In this document: positions 46,405 through 54,160 of the stretch, piece by piece
How positions within the stretch are numbered: position 1 is the stretch's first letter
Layout of the letters: each line of letters opens with the position of its first letter
Assembly: GCA_001771815.1 (NCBI GenBank)
Contig: MEPU01000004.1
Location: 248,001 to 312,000 of the forward strand
Length of the DNA stretch: 64,000 nucleotides
From: Bdellovibrionales bacterium RIFCSPHIGHO2_01_FULL_40_29
Lineage (GTDB): Bacteria > Bdellovibrionota > Bdellovibrionia > Bdellovibrionales > Bdellovibrionaceae
Direction: 5' to 3'
Translations under genes and position numbers: made by a program
The notes under the pieces: model-generated
Databases searched by the model: none
What the model was told of the DNA's origin: nothing
The model's input: the letters and a program-made list of their open reading frames with translations, nothing else

Positions 46405-47628
46405 ATGAAAGTTTTTTTTAATTTACTTTTATTAGCTTCTGCCATCCTAGGTTGCGAATCAAAAGATGATTTGCACTCGTTTCAAAATTCATCACCTCAA
46501 TATAACATTATCAATGGTGCACTTTTAGTTGATACCCAACTTCCGCAAATGTCGCAAATTACAATTGGCCAGACAAATTGTTCGGCCACCTTAGTCGGCC
46601 CCAATGTCATTCTTACGGCGGCTCATTGTATTGGAGAATTTCCGGAGCAATTATTTGGCCCGGTTAACGGAGCTTTTTACAAAGTTAAATTAACTCTTAA
46701 TCCAAAGTACAATGAAACCCATGAAACCTACGATGATAATAGTTTGGCACTGGCTTCGGACGCAGCTATTGGTATCTTGGAAAAAGAAATTCCAAATATA
46801 ATCCCCGCCACCATTTCTCATAAAAATCCATCGATTAACGATCCCATTTTGATGGCGGGATGTGGCGCCCCGACTGAGGGAATAAGACAATTTGGTTTTT
46901 CACGTGTTAACAAACAAGGATCAACAGGGTTTACTCTTTCTGATTCCAACTCGATGCAAATAATAAATCATGGTGATTCTGGCGGCCCGAGCTTTATGGT
47001 GAACGAAAAGAATGAATTATCGCTTTTCGCCGTCAATTCAACCAGTGATTTTTCATATGCTCAAGGCGTTTCCAGCGTGGTGAACACACCCGAAAACGAC
47101 AATGCCATTTTTATTAATCAATTTATCTCTAAAAATAATTTGAAAGTTTGCGGGATCAATCTTAAATGCGGAACCATCAGCCTTATTCCGAAAGGCCTAG
47201 GTTACAGCACTTCTCTTTTGGTCAGTATTGATGGTGTCCAAACCGAGATTTCAAACAAAACACAAGTCAGTCGTAATACCATATTAAAATCATCCGTAAA
47301 AGGTGACATGGTTTTTGCTCAACTGGGAAAAGTGGACGATTTTACCAATCTTGATGTCAAAGGCAAAATGGTGCTGATCGCTCGTGGAGAAATTGCATTT
47401 TTGGATAAAATGAAAAATGCCAAAAAGGCCGGGGCTGTTGGTATAATTATATTTAACACATCCGATGATGATATCAACGCGAGTTTAGATGAGGCATCAG
47501 ACTTTCCCATCCTGGTCATTAATAATACCGCCGGCCAATCTTTAGTGAGCTCGTTAACGGCGGGCGCTAAAATCTCGGTCGAATTTAAAGTGACCTCTCA
47601 GATATATACGTTTGATAAAAAAAATTAA
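46405..47628 (+). CDS. Trypsin-like lipoprotein protease with PA domain
   Basis: Exported serine protease, probably lipid-anchored (lipobox AILGC). The S1 trypsin domain occupies about residues 37-245. It carries the triad His in LTAAHCI, the Asp in SDAAIGIL and the Ser in NHGDSGGPS. From about 300 a protease-associated (PA) domain follows (DVKGKMVLIARG, then KMKNAKKAGAVGIIIFNTS), a module that binds peptides or restricts access. All catalytic residues are present. Secreted proteases of this kind are expected in predatory bacteria; the substrate is unknown. Convergent with thyX. Confidence 0.88.
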   Translation: MKVFFNLLLLASAILGCESKDDLHSFQNSSPQYNIINGALLVDTQLPQMSQITIGQTNCSATLVGPNVILTAAHCIGEFPEQLFGPVNGAFYKVKLTLNPKYNETHETYDDNSLALASDAAIGILEKEIPNIIPATISHKNPSINDPILMAGCGAPTEGIRQFGFSRVNKQGSTGFTLSDSNSMQIINHGDSGGPSFMVNEKNELSLFAVNSTSDFSYAQGVSSVVNTPENDNAIFINQFISKNNLKVCGINLKCGTISLIPKGLGYSTSLLVSIDGVQTEISNKTQVSRNTILKSSVKGDMVFAQLGKVDDFTNLDVKGKMVLIARGEIAFLDKMKNAKKAGAVGIIIFNTSDDDINASLDEASDFPILVINNTAGQSLVSSLTAGAKISVEFKVTSQIYTFDKKN

Positions 47629-47648
47629 AATGAAGCGTGCTCACATGG

Positions 47649-48284
47649 CTACTGTTTCCACCCCAGGGCTTTTGAAACTGCAGGCAATTGCTCAATAAAT
47701 ATTTCGCGGCACTTTTCGGCGATTGCTCGATGCTCCATTTGCGTCGCCGCATTTGTGCGAAGCTCGATGTAGTGGATCCAACTTCGAATCGTACCATTCA
47801 TATAGATTTTGGTAGCAGCACTTAGCGGTAAAAGGCTTCTTGCGCACTCTTTAGCAATGCCTTTCTCAAGTGCTTCTGAATATTTCTGAAAAGAAAAATC
47901 CCAAACTTGCTGTTGAGTTGTCTCGAACCAACCTTGAGTCACTTGGTCAAAGTCATCAATCGAGTTCTGACGATTTTTATGATCTTGCCGCCGAGCACGT
48001 GTCAGCATAAAATCATCAGCCTTTGCGTATCTTTGGGAAAATTCCTGAAATGAAAACGAGCGATGCCTTAAAATCTGAGGAGCTATGGCGCGAGACGTTT
48101 GAACTTCTAAAACCATATTAGCTTGTTCAAAGACCGACCAGTGACCATGCTTCGCACAGTAACCCAAGAGCCCGCTAACATCAGGATTGTCCTGATTCTT
48201 TGGATTGCTGACCCTGGCACAATAAGCCATAACTTCTTCTGCTTTTGGCGTAATCGCAATTAAACAAACCTCTTCTTTAACCAT
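47649..48284 (-). CDS. thyX: FAD-dependent thymidylate synthase ThyX
   Basis: Makes dTMP from dUMP using methylenetetrahydrofolate and FADH2. The ThyX motif [14 protein letters not shown] matches RHRxxSxxExSxRY. Other blocks are [21 protein letters not shown] and [23 protein letters not shown]. The ATG at 48284 follows AAAGGAG with good spacing and gives the normal N-terminus; the track start is 26 codons too long. Divergent from a LysR regulator 99 bases away. Confidence 0.95.
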   Translation of the reverse strand: MVKEEVCLIAITPKAEEVMAYCARVSNPKNQDNPDVSGLLGYCAKHGHWSVFEQANMVLEVQTSRAIAPQILRHRSFSFQEFSQRYAKADDFMLTRARRQDHKNRQNSIDDFDQVTQGWFETTQQQVWDFSFQKYSEALEKGIAKECARSLLPLSAATKIYMNGTIRSWIHYIELRTNAATQMEHRAIAEKCREIFIEQLPAVSKALGWKQ

Positions 48285-48383
48285 TTCGAACTCCTTTGCT
48301 TTCAAAACCAATTTTAAGCAAATCAATCCAAAATGTAAGGAATATGATTTCATATTTATCATTCTTTAAGTTATACAATTAAA

Positions 48384-49262
48384 ATGGAACAAATACCGAT
48401 TCACCTTCTAAATGCATTTATGGTTTTCAATGATTCACAAAATATAACGAAGGCTGCCGAAATTCTTGGTATTACGCAACCAGCGCTTTCAAAACAATTG
48501 AAGGCCTTAGAAGCAAAATTCCCGCAACCCATTTTTTCGACTCAGGGGCGGCGAAAAATCCTGACGTTTTTTGGACGGGATCTTCAGAATCGAATTAAAG
48601 GTCAAATTGGCAACATTCAGGAGAGCATTCAAGAAAGTCTTCTTCTTCATTCTGACATGAAACAAGTCAAAATTCGAGTTTCGGGACGCCAAGGAGTTTT
48701 GGATCGAATCTCTAAGAAACTCGAATTTCAGGGGACATTAATTTTCAATGAGTCTTCAAATCAGCAAGTCATTGATGATTTGCTTTGCATGAGAGCCGAG
48801 ATTGGAATTGCCCATGATTTTCCAAATAGTTTCAATCTTGTCGCAAAGCCACTTTTCAAAGAAGAGTTCAAGCTTGTGATCCCTAAAAAATTTCTTTTAA
48901 AATCAAAAAAATATGGAAAATCACTTTTCGAAGAATTAAAGCTGAGTCCATGCATTGGCTTTAAGGCCGAGGACGAAATCTTGAATCAGCTGTGCACTGA
49001 TAATTCTATATCAAAATCTCAGTTGCAAATGAGCCGAATCACTTCAAATTATTCCAGTGTTGCAAAAATGGTCGATGCCGGATTTGGGTGGGCGGTTATT
49101 CCTTCCTATCTTGAAGTCGACTTAAAAAGGAACTGGAGCATTCCAGTTCCTCTCGAAGTTTTGACATCACGAAAATTTTCTATTCTCTATCGCCATGAAT
49201 TTTCAAAAACCCCCTGGTTCAACGACATTATCAAAGAAATTAAGGGCATTTTTGGGAGTTGA
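48384..49262 (+). CDS. LysR-type transcriptional regulator
   Basis: LysR regulator, 292 residues. The N-terminal winged helix is HLLNAFMVFNDSQNITKAAEILGITQPALSKQLKALE, clearly intact. The effector domain is recognisable but divergent (IGIAHDFPNSFNLVAKPLFKEEF, then MVDAGFGWAVIPSYL). LysR proteins often regulate the divergently transcribed gene, here thyX, but dTMP synthesis is an unusual target, so the true target may lie elsewhere. No ligand can be proposed. Confidence 0.9.
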   Translation: MEQIPIHLLNAFMVFNDSQNITKAAEILGITQPALSKQLKALEAKFPQPIFSTQGRRKILTFFGRDLQNRIKGQIGNIQESIQESLLLHSDMKQVKIRVSGRQGVLDRISKKLEFQGTLIFNESSNQQVIDDLLCMRAEIGIAHDFPNSFNLVAKPLFKEEFKLVIPKKFLLKSKKYGKSLFEELKLSPCIGFKAEDEILNQLCTDNSISKSQLQMSRITSNYSSVAKMVDAGFGWAVIPSYLEVDLKRNWSIPVPLEVLTSRKFSILYRHEFSKTPWFNDIIKEIKGIFGS

Positions 49263-49427
49263 AGTCGCGAACTATGGTTTTCCAACTTAGGGATTTTTCC
49301 ACTATTTTTTTTAACCATAAAGACTCCTTTATATTGGAAACTTGTTCAGTTACTTCTAGTGAATAGCGCTTAATCGAATTCACTGATTCTTAAATTTAAT
49401 AATACCAGTAAATTCAAATACTTATAC

Positions 49428-49469
49428 CAAGTAAGTCAAGTTTTTACATACTAAAACTTGACTTACTTG
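49428..49469. promoter_or_regulatory. 17-bp perfect inverted repeat, probable AbiEi operator
   Basis: CAAGTAAGTCAAGTTTT, 8-base spacer, then its exact reverse complement. The right arm contains the -35 element of the abiE promoter, so binding here would block transcription. AbiEi antitoxins are known to repress their own promoter by binding inverted repeats. Confidence 0.85.
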
Positions 49470-49486
49470 AGCAAGTAACCGATACT
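49458..49486 (+). promoter_or_regulatory. abiE promoter
   Basis: TTGACT (-35), 17 bases, GATACT (-10), ending 16 bases before the GTG start of the antitoxin. The -35 lies inside the inverted repeat. Confidence 0.7.
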
Positions 49487-49502
49487 GATACAGAGGTTAC
49501 AG

Positions 49503-50222
49503 GTGAATATTGCAAAGCACATTAGAATACAAATAGATAAGGGCAGCAGTGGGCAATTGTGGACCTATAAAGACTTCCATAACCTACCCGTCATCCCAGT
49601 AGCGAAAGCTTTAAGTCGCCTAGCAAAGCAAGGTGTTTTGCTACGCGTGCGAAAAGGAATTTATTTTAAACCTAAAAAAACCGTGCTGGGATCAACAGCG
49701 GCTGACCCTTTATTAGTTGCCAATGCAGTACTTAGTCATAAAAAGAAAGCCCACACCTACGCCGGAGGCACCGGCGCCTTCTACAATGCCAGACTAACAA
49801 CTCAAGTCCCCGCCACTGCCGCCATCATAAGTGATGTGCCCCATCGCCACCTCAAGATTGGCAATACAGACATTCAGGTTGTATATAGAAAATTATCCCA
49901 CATGAAAGATGCAAGCCTTAATGATGTATCCCTGGTTCTGTCATTACGTGCTATTAATAAAATACCGGATACATCAGCCTCAGATGCAGTTTTAAAAATA
50001 CTTAATATGCTGGGGACAGATAGAGATCGCTTAGATAGAGTTGTCGGATTTGCCAGCTATGAGCCTCCGCGAGTGAAGGCTTTAGTTGGAGCAATGGCAC
50101 AACAACTAAAGTATAAAGGCGATAAGCTTGCTAAATTAAAGAAATCTCTTAATCCTCTAACAAAATACAAGTTGCAAATTAGTCATGTTTTGCCAACTGC
50201 GCCCGACTGGAATATCCTCTAA
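49503..50222 (+). CDS. abiEi: AbiEi-type antitoxin (type IV toxin-antitoxin)
   Basis: Antitoxin and autorepressor of an AbiE system. The N-terminal winged helix (YKDFHNLPVIPVAKALSRLAKQGVLLRVRKGIYF) is the DUF6088/AbiEi type. The C-terminal half (NAVLSHKKKAHTYAGGTGAFYNARLTTQVPA) is the antitoxin domain. GTG start with AGAGG upstream. The toxin starts 2 bases after its stop, so they are co-translated. In AbiE systems the antitoxin counters the toxin without binding it. Phage abortive infection is the known role of the family. Confidence 0.88.
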   Translation: MNIAKHIRIQIDKGSSGQLWTYKDFHNLPVIPVAKALSRLAKQGVLLRVRKGIYFKPKKTVLGSTAADPLLVANAVLSHKKKAHTYAGGTGAFYNARLTTQVPATAAIISDVPHRHLKIGNTDIQVVYRKLSHMKDASLNDVSLVLSLRAINKIPDTSASDAVLKILNMLGTDRDRLDRVVGFASYEPPRVKALVGAMAQQLKYKGDKLAKLKKSLNPLTKYKLQISHVLPTAPDWNIL

Positions 50223-50224
50223 CG

Positions 50225-51142
50225 ATGTTTTTATCAGAGCATCCTGATTTTAAAGATTTGATCGGCCAAGTCGCTCGCAATATGGGCGTTAGTAACGCTA
50301 TCGTTGAAAAGGATTATTGGGTTACTCTTGCGCTTTACCACTTAGCCCATTCTGAATTTAAAGATGAGTTTATTTTTAAAGGCGGAACCAGCTTATCAAA
50401 GGCATTTAAATTAATTAAACGCTTCTCTGAAGACGTGGATCTACTTTTTATTGATATTGGAAAGAGAAAACGTACACGCCTTAAAAAAGTTAGAGATTTT
50501 ATATCTTCACAAGGCTTTTCATATTTTGAGGGCACTGAGCACGAAAACACTAGTAGTAACGAAAGCCGCACGTCTTGTTTTGATTATAAAAAAAATTATG
50601 CCGACTCACTTGGCGGCATATTACCATTTGTTAAATTGGAAATGGGCTACAGGGGTGGGCAAACTCCGAACACATTGATACCCATAACTTCCTACCTAGC
50701 AGAAGCAATGCTTGCCGGCGGCGAAGCATCTGCATATTTTGATCTAATGCCTTTTGAAGTTAAAGTACTTGCCCCAGAGAGAACACTTGTTGAAAAGTTA
50801 TTTGCGTTACATTCAGCATTTGAAAAAGGTGAAATTGAAAAAAGAGTACGTCATTACTATGACGCATATCACTTATTGGGCTTACCCGACGTGATAAAGT
50901 TTTTAGGAACGGCGGACTATAAAATCTTAAAACAAGATGTTTATGATTTTTCTGTGGCTTGTTTTCCAAACTCACCTATACCCGCTGTTGAAAAATTACA
51001 TGAAAGTAAATCACTGTCGCCAGATCATGACAGCCTCAAAAGAATTAGAACAGCCCACGAAGGCTCGGATCTTATTTTTGGCGACAAGCCAACAGTTGAA
51101 GAAATGTTTGATCGTATTTCAAAATACCTAAGTAAAATATAA
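50225..51142 (+). CDS. abiEii: AbiEii-type nucleotidyltransferase toxin
   Basis: Toxin of the AbiE pair, a nucleotidyltransferase-fold protein that acts on growth targets. The motif FKGGTSLSKAFKLIKRFSEDVDLLF holds the GGTSL loop and the metal-binding DxD. Later conserved segments are VKLEMGYRGG, FEVKVLAPERTLVEKLFALH and RHYYDAYHLL, as in the AbiEii family. The 305-residue protein looks complete and its active site intact. The pair stands alone among unrelated accessory genes. Confidence 0.9.
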   Translation: MFLSEHPDFKDLIGQVARNMGVSNAIVEKDYWVTLALYHLAHSEFKDEFIFKGGTSLSKAFKLIKRFSEDVDLLFIDIGKRKRTRLKKVRDFISSQGFSYFEGTEHENTSSNESRTSCFDYKKNYADSLGGILPFVKLEMGYRGGQTPNTLIPITSYLAEAMLAGGEASAYFDLMPFEVKVLAPERTLVEKLFALHSAFEKGEIEKRVRHYYDAYHLLGLPDVIKFLGTADYKILKQDVYDFSVACFPNSPIPAVEKLHESKSLSPDHDSLKRIRTAHEGSDLIFGDKPTVEEMFDRISKYLSKI

Positions 51143-51189
51143 GCTCAATTCTTCGTGGCAGCAGGTCTTTTGTTAGCTACAATACGCAA

Positions 51190-52185
51190 CTACCGCGACA
51201 CCGCTAAAACTAGGCTACCCAATTTATGTCTTGATTCAACTATTCTATGTGCCTCTACGATTTTATCGAATGGAAGCGTAGTTCCTATTAAAGGACGAAA
51301 TTTTTTTTGTTTACAAAGAGACAATAGAAACTGCAGATCATTTTCATTCTCACTGATCGAGCCAGAAAAAACTTTTTGTGATTGAGTTAATGATATCCAA
51401 ATATTTCTTAAAGTTGTTGGCAAGTCAGCAACGACAAGTCCCAATCTGCCCTTTGCAGTCAACTTATGTTTAATTTTTTCAAATGTAATAGTTCCTACAG
51501 TATCAAGTATCACATCATATTTGTCCATTTCCGTTAGCCATGATCGCTCTCTATAATCAATGACATCTTTGATACCCAATTCGGTGACAGCTGAAACTTT
51601 TTCTGTACTGCATACTGCTGTGACATGGGCGCCCATCAATTGACCCAGTTGAATAGCAGAACTACCTACCGCCCCACCAGCGCCAATTACAAGGAGGCGC
51701 TCGCTTTTCTTTAGTTTGACTTTATCTCGTAAAAAAATAAGAGCTGTTACACCGCCAAATACTAACGCCACGGCCTGTTCATAACTGATATCTATTGGAA
51801 TTTTAGCTGTTGCGCTGTTTTCATTAAGCAGTCGATATTGTGCATGGCCACCGAGTTTCATACCCAAGTTAGAAACAACACGATCTCCGGTTTGAAACTT
51901 ACTTACCCCTTCTCCCAAAGCTACAACTTCACCAGCCAGATCAGTGCCTAATGCCTCATACTTGGGATGTTTGAATCCAAACAGTAACCCCATAATGATT
52001 CCATAGCCCTTCGGAACATTTTTGCTACGAAGTCTCCAGTCACCAGTAGACACGGTAGTCGCATGTATCCGAACTAGCATTTGACCCTTTTTTGGAATAG
52101 GGATTGGGGCTTCTTCAATAGAAACAACATCAGGCGAACCAAAAATACGATTTCGAGCTATAAGCATTACTTGGGGCGTTCTCAT
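51190..52185 (-). CDS. Zinc-independent MDR family oxidoreductase (quinone-reductase-like)
   Basis: Medium-chain NAD(P)H-dependent oxidoreductase, 331 residues. N-terminal GroES-like domain with LVRIHATTVSTGDWRLRSK and TDLAGEVVALGEGVSKFQTGDRV. The nucleotide-binding motif is LLVIGAGGAVGSSAIQLGQLMGAHVTAVCS. No structural zinc cysteines are seen, so it belongs to the quinone-oxidoreductase branch. Substrate unknown. It is a single gene, with the broken four-helix-bundle fragment upstream. Confidence 0.87.
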   Translation of the reverse strand: MRTPQVMLIARNRIFGSPDVVSIEEAPIPIPKKGQMLVRIHATTVSTGDWRLRSKNVPKGYGIIMGLLFGFKHPKYEALGTDLAGEVVALGEGVSKFQTGDRVVSNLGMKLGGHAQYRLLNENSATAKIPIDISYEQAVALVFGGVTALIFLRDKVKLKKSERLLVIGAGGAVGSSAIQLGQLMGAHVTAVCSTEKVSAVTELGIKDVIDYRERSWLTEMDKYDVILDTVGTITFEKIKHKLTAKGRLGLVVADLPTTLRNIWISLTQSQKVFSGSISENENDLQFLLSLCKQKKFRPLIGTTLPFDKIVEAHRIVESRHKLGSLVLAVSR

Positions 52186-52267
52186 TTTTTATGTCCTTTT
52201 AAAATATTGAATGGTGCTCTTCTAAATACATAAATTTTAATAGGGATAACCAATGAATATCGACATG

Positions 52268-52348
52268 TTATTCATTATGGCGCGCCATAGCGTGGACTAT
52301 TACCTGATGAAACTCGATCGCAAGTTCTAATTTTCTGAATGTTTTCAT
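52268..52348 (-). pseudogene. 5' fragment of a four-helix-bundle gene
   Basis: Twenty-six codons from ATG 52348, beginning MKTFRKLELAIEFHQ and then unrelated residues up to a TAA. The first 15 residues match the intact gene at 45191-45511 (MKKFRTLELAIEFHQ) at 13 positions; similarity stops abruptly after FHQ. The fragment lies between the oxidoreductase and the GFA-like gene and is below the ORF-track length cutoff. It is a remnant of a second, related copy. Confidence 0.75.
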
Positions 52349-52439
52349 ATTCATCATACATACGCCGATCCATGTTTGAATCGCCCCCACCCCGAACAAA
52401 AAGTTTGCGCCCGCTCACCACCTGCTATAAAATTTTTCG

Positions 52440-53042
52440 ATGGAAATACAATGCGAATGCGGAAAATTCCGCGCTGAACTGACTCAATTCCCAAAAAATA
52501 CGCCCGGGCGATTAAAATGCTATTGCGATGATTGCCAAGCCTATTTGCATTACCTGAAACGGGATGATTTGTTAGATCAAAACGGTGGAACTGAAATCAT
52601 CCCGGCTTATCCATCAGACATCAAGTTGATCGCTGGCAAAGAGTTTATAAAATGCACGAGGCTTTCTCCGAAAGGTATGTTTCGTTTTTCGACAACTTGT
52701 TGCAATACGCCGATCCTCAATACGGCTCCAAATCGTCCATGGGCAGGAATTCATCGTCGCATGTACACGGTCAAAGATCCGCACAAGCTCGATAATGAAT
52801 TAGGTCCGGTAAAAAGCAGTGTCATGGGAAAGTACGCGAAAGGAACGCCACCCGCTGGAACTCCGCAGACATTTGATTTTAAAGGAATGGTCACGGTTAT
52901 GCCGTTTCTATTAAAGGGAAAGCTTTTAGGAAAATCCAATCCTTCGCCCTTCTTTGAAAATGGCGAAGCGATCGTCGCACCCCAAATATTGACGAAAGAA
53001 GAGCGCTCAAAGCTGACGGACTTGGGTCATGAAAAAAAATAA
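52440..53042 (+). CDS. DUF6151/GFA-like zinc protein
   Basis: 200-residue protein with a likely zinc site of the GFA (glutathione-dependent formaldehyde-activating) fold: CEC near the N-terminus, LKCYCDDCQAYLHYL, and FRFSTTCCNTPILNT. DUF6151 proteins share this layout. The second half is not recognised. No catalytic role is established for the family. A single-gene unit followed 17 bases later by a membrane protein. Confidence 0.7.
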   Translation: MEIQCECGKFRAELTQFPKNTPGRLKCYCDDCQAYLHYLKRDDLLDQNGGTEIIPAYPSDIKLIAGKEFIKCTRLSPKGMFRFSTTCCNTPILNTAPNRPWAGIHRRMYTVKDPHKLDNELGPVKSSVMGKYAKGTPPAGTPQTFDFKGMVTVMPFLLKGKLLGKSNPSPFFENGEAIVAPQILTKEERSKLTDLGHEKK

Positions 53043-53059
53043 ATTCAGGAGTTTTTAAA

Positions 53060-53419
53060 ATGGAACAACAATCTCATTCACTTATGTATTATGCCCTTCA
53101 CTGGTTGGTTGCGGCTTTTGCTTTGTTAATCACCTGTAAAATTATGCCTGGTTGGCGCGTGAAAGGTTTTGGCTCGGCCATGATCACCGCTGTGGTGATT
53201 GGTTTAGCCGATGCGATTATTTGGCCCGTGTTGATCGTTCTGACTTTGCCGGTAAACATTTTAACTTTAGGTCTTTTCACCTTTGTCGTTAACGGCGCGG
53301 TTTTAAAAATATGTTCGGGCCTTCTTGAAGACTTCGAAATCGATGGCTGGTGGTCGGCCATCATCGGCGCACTGGTCTTGGCCGCGATCAGTTCTTTATT
53401 TCACTGGATGCTCGTTTAA
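53060..53419 (+). CDS. PF04020-type four-helix membrane protein (holin-like)
   Basis: 119 residues with four hydrophobic segments: ALHWLVAAFALLITCKI, AMITAVVIGLADAIIW, PVLIVLTLPVNILTLGLFTFVVN and WWSAIIGALVLAAISSLFHWM. The pattern ILTLPVNILTLGLFTFVVN is the signature of the PF04020 family, sometimes called phage holin 4_2. No endolysin or other phage gene is near, so a phage origin is not supported. Function unknown. Confidence 0.85.
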   Translation: MEQQSHSLMYYALHWLVAAFALLITCKIMPGWRVKGFGSAMITAVVIGLADAIIWPVLIVLTLPVNILTLGLFTFVVNGAVLKICSGLLEDFEIDGWWSAIIGALVLAAISSLFHWMLV

Positions 53420-53507
53420 GTCGATCCCCCTTTATTTAGCCCATCACAGGATGGTTGCTAATATGGTATGATGGACTTAACAACCTATACCATATTAAGA
53501 AATTTAC

Positions 53508-54104
53508 ATGAAAAGTGCTCGAACTAAGAAAAAAATCAGCGGAATAGACGTGCTTTCTCTCAAATCTGTGAAGGAGTGGGAATCATGGTTGAAGATGAAC
53601 CATGCGGATTCAGACAGAGTATGGCTGTGTATCCAAAAAAAAGGGTCAGTTAAAAAGTCTCCAACTTACGCTGAAGCACTTGATGTTGCCCTTTGCTATG
53701 GCTGGATCGATGGACAGAAAAATCGTTATGATGAAAACTCATGGCTCCAAAAGTTCACACCGAGACGCCCTCGAAGTAGCTGGTCAAAAAAGAATACTGA
53801 ACATGCCGAACGACTTATTAAATCTGGAAAAATGAAATCCCCAGGACTTACCCAGATCGAAAAAGCAAAGAAAGATGGGCGATGGGAAGCCGCTTATGAC
53901 TCTCAAAGCAATGCAATCATTCCAGAAGATTTTCTCAAGGCCCTTAAACGGAATAAAAAAGCTGAAGCATTTTTCAATTCTCTGAACAAAACGAATCTCT
54001 TTTTGATCGCTTATCGACTTCAAACTGCAAAGAAACCAGAGACGCGTGAAAAACGTATGAAGACAATATTGGAGATGATGTCAAAGGGCGAAAAAATCGC
54101 TTAA
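53508..54104 (+). CDS. YdeI/OmpD-associated (OmdA) family protein
   Basis: 198 residues. It shows the family blocks SVKEWESWLKMNHADSDRVWLCIQKKGS, TYAEALDVALCYGWIDGQK, FTPRRPRSSWSKKNTEHAERLIKSGKM and the C-terminal bacteriocin-protection-like end FFNSLNKTNLFLIAYRLQTAKKPETREKRM. Members of the family have been linked to peptide or stress resistance, but no biochemical activity is firm. Intact, single-gene unit, convergent with the LamG gene. Confidence 0.85.
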   Translation: MKSARTKKKISGIDVLSLKSVKEWESWLKMNHADSDRVWLCIQKKGSVKKSPTYAEALDVALCYGWIDGQKNRYDENSWLQKFTPRRPRSSWSKKNTEHAERLIKSGKMKSPGLTQIEKAKKDGRWEAAYDSQSNAIIPEDFLKALKRNKKAEAFFNSLNKTNLFLIAYRLQTAKKPETREKRMKTILEMMSKGEKIA

Positions 54105-54160
54105 ATCAAAAGTGAAATTTAAGATGGGTCCGGCGCTACCTACTCAACTTTTACAATGAT

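Noticed and set aside
53060-53419. Holin-like protein as sign of a prophage
   Set aside because: PF04020 proteins are widespread membrane proteins, and no phage structural, lysis or integrase gene is nearby.
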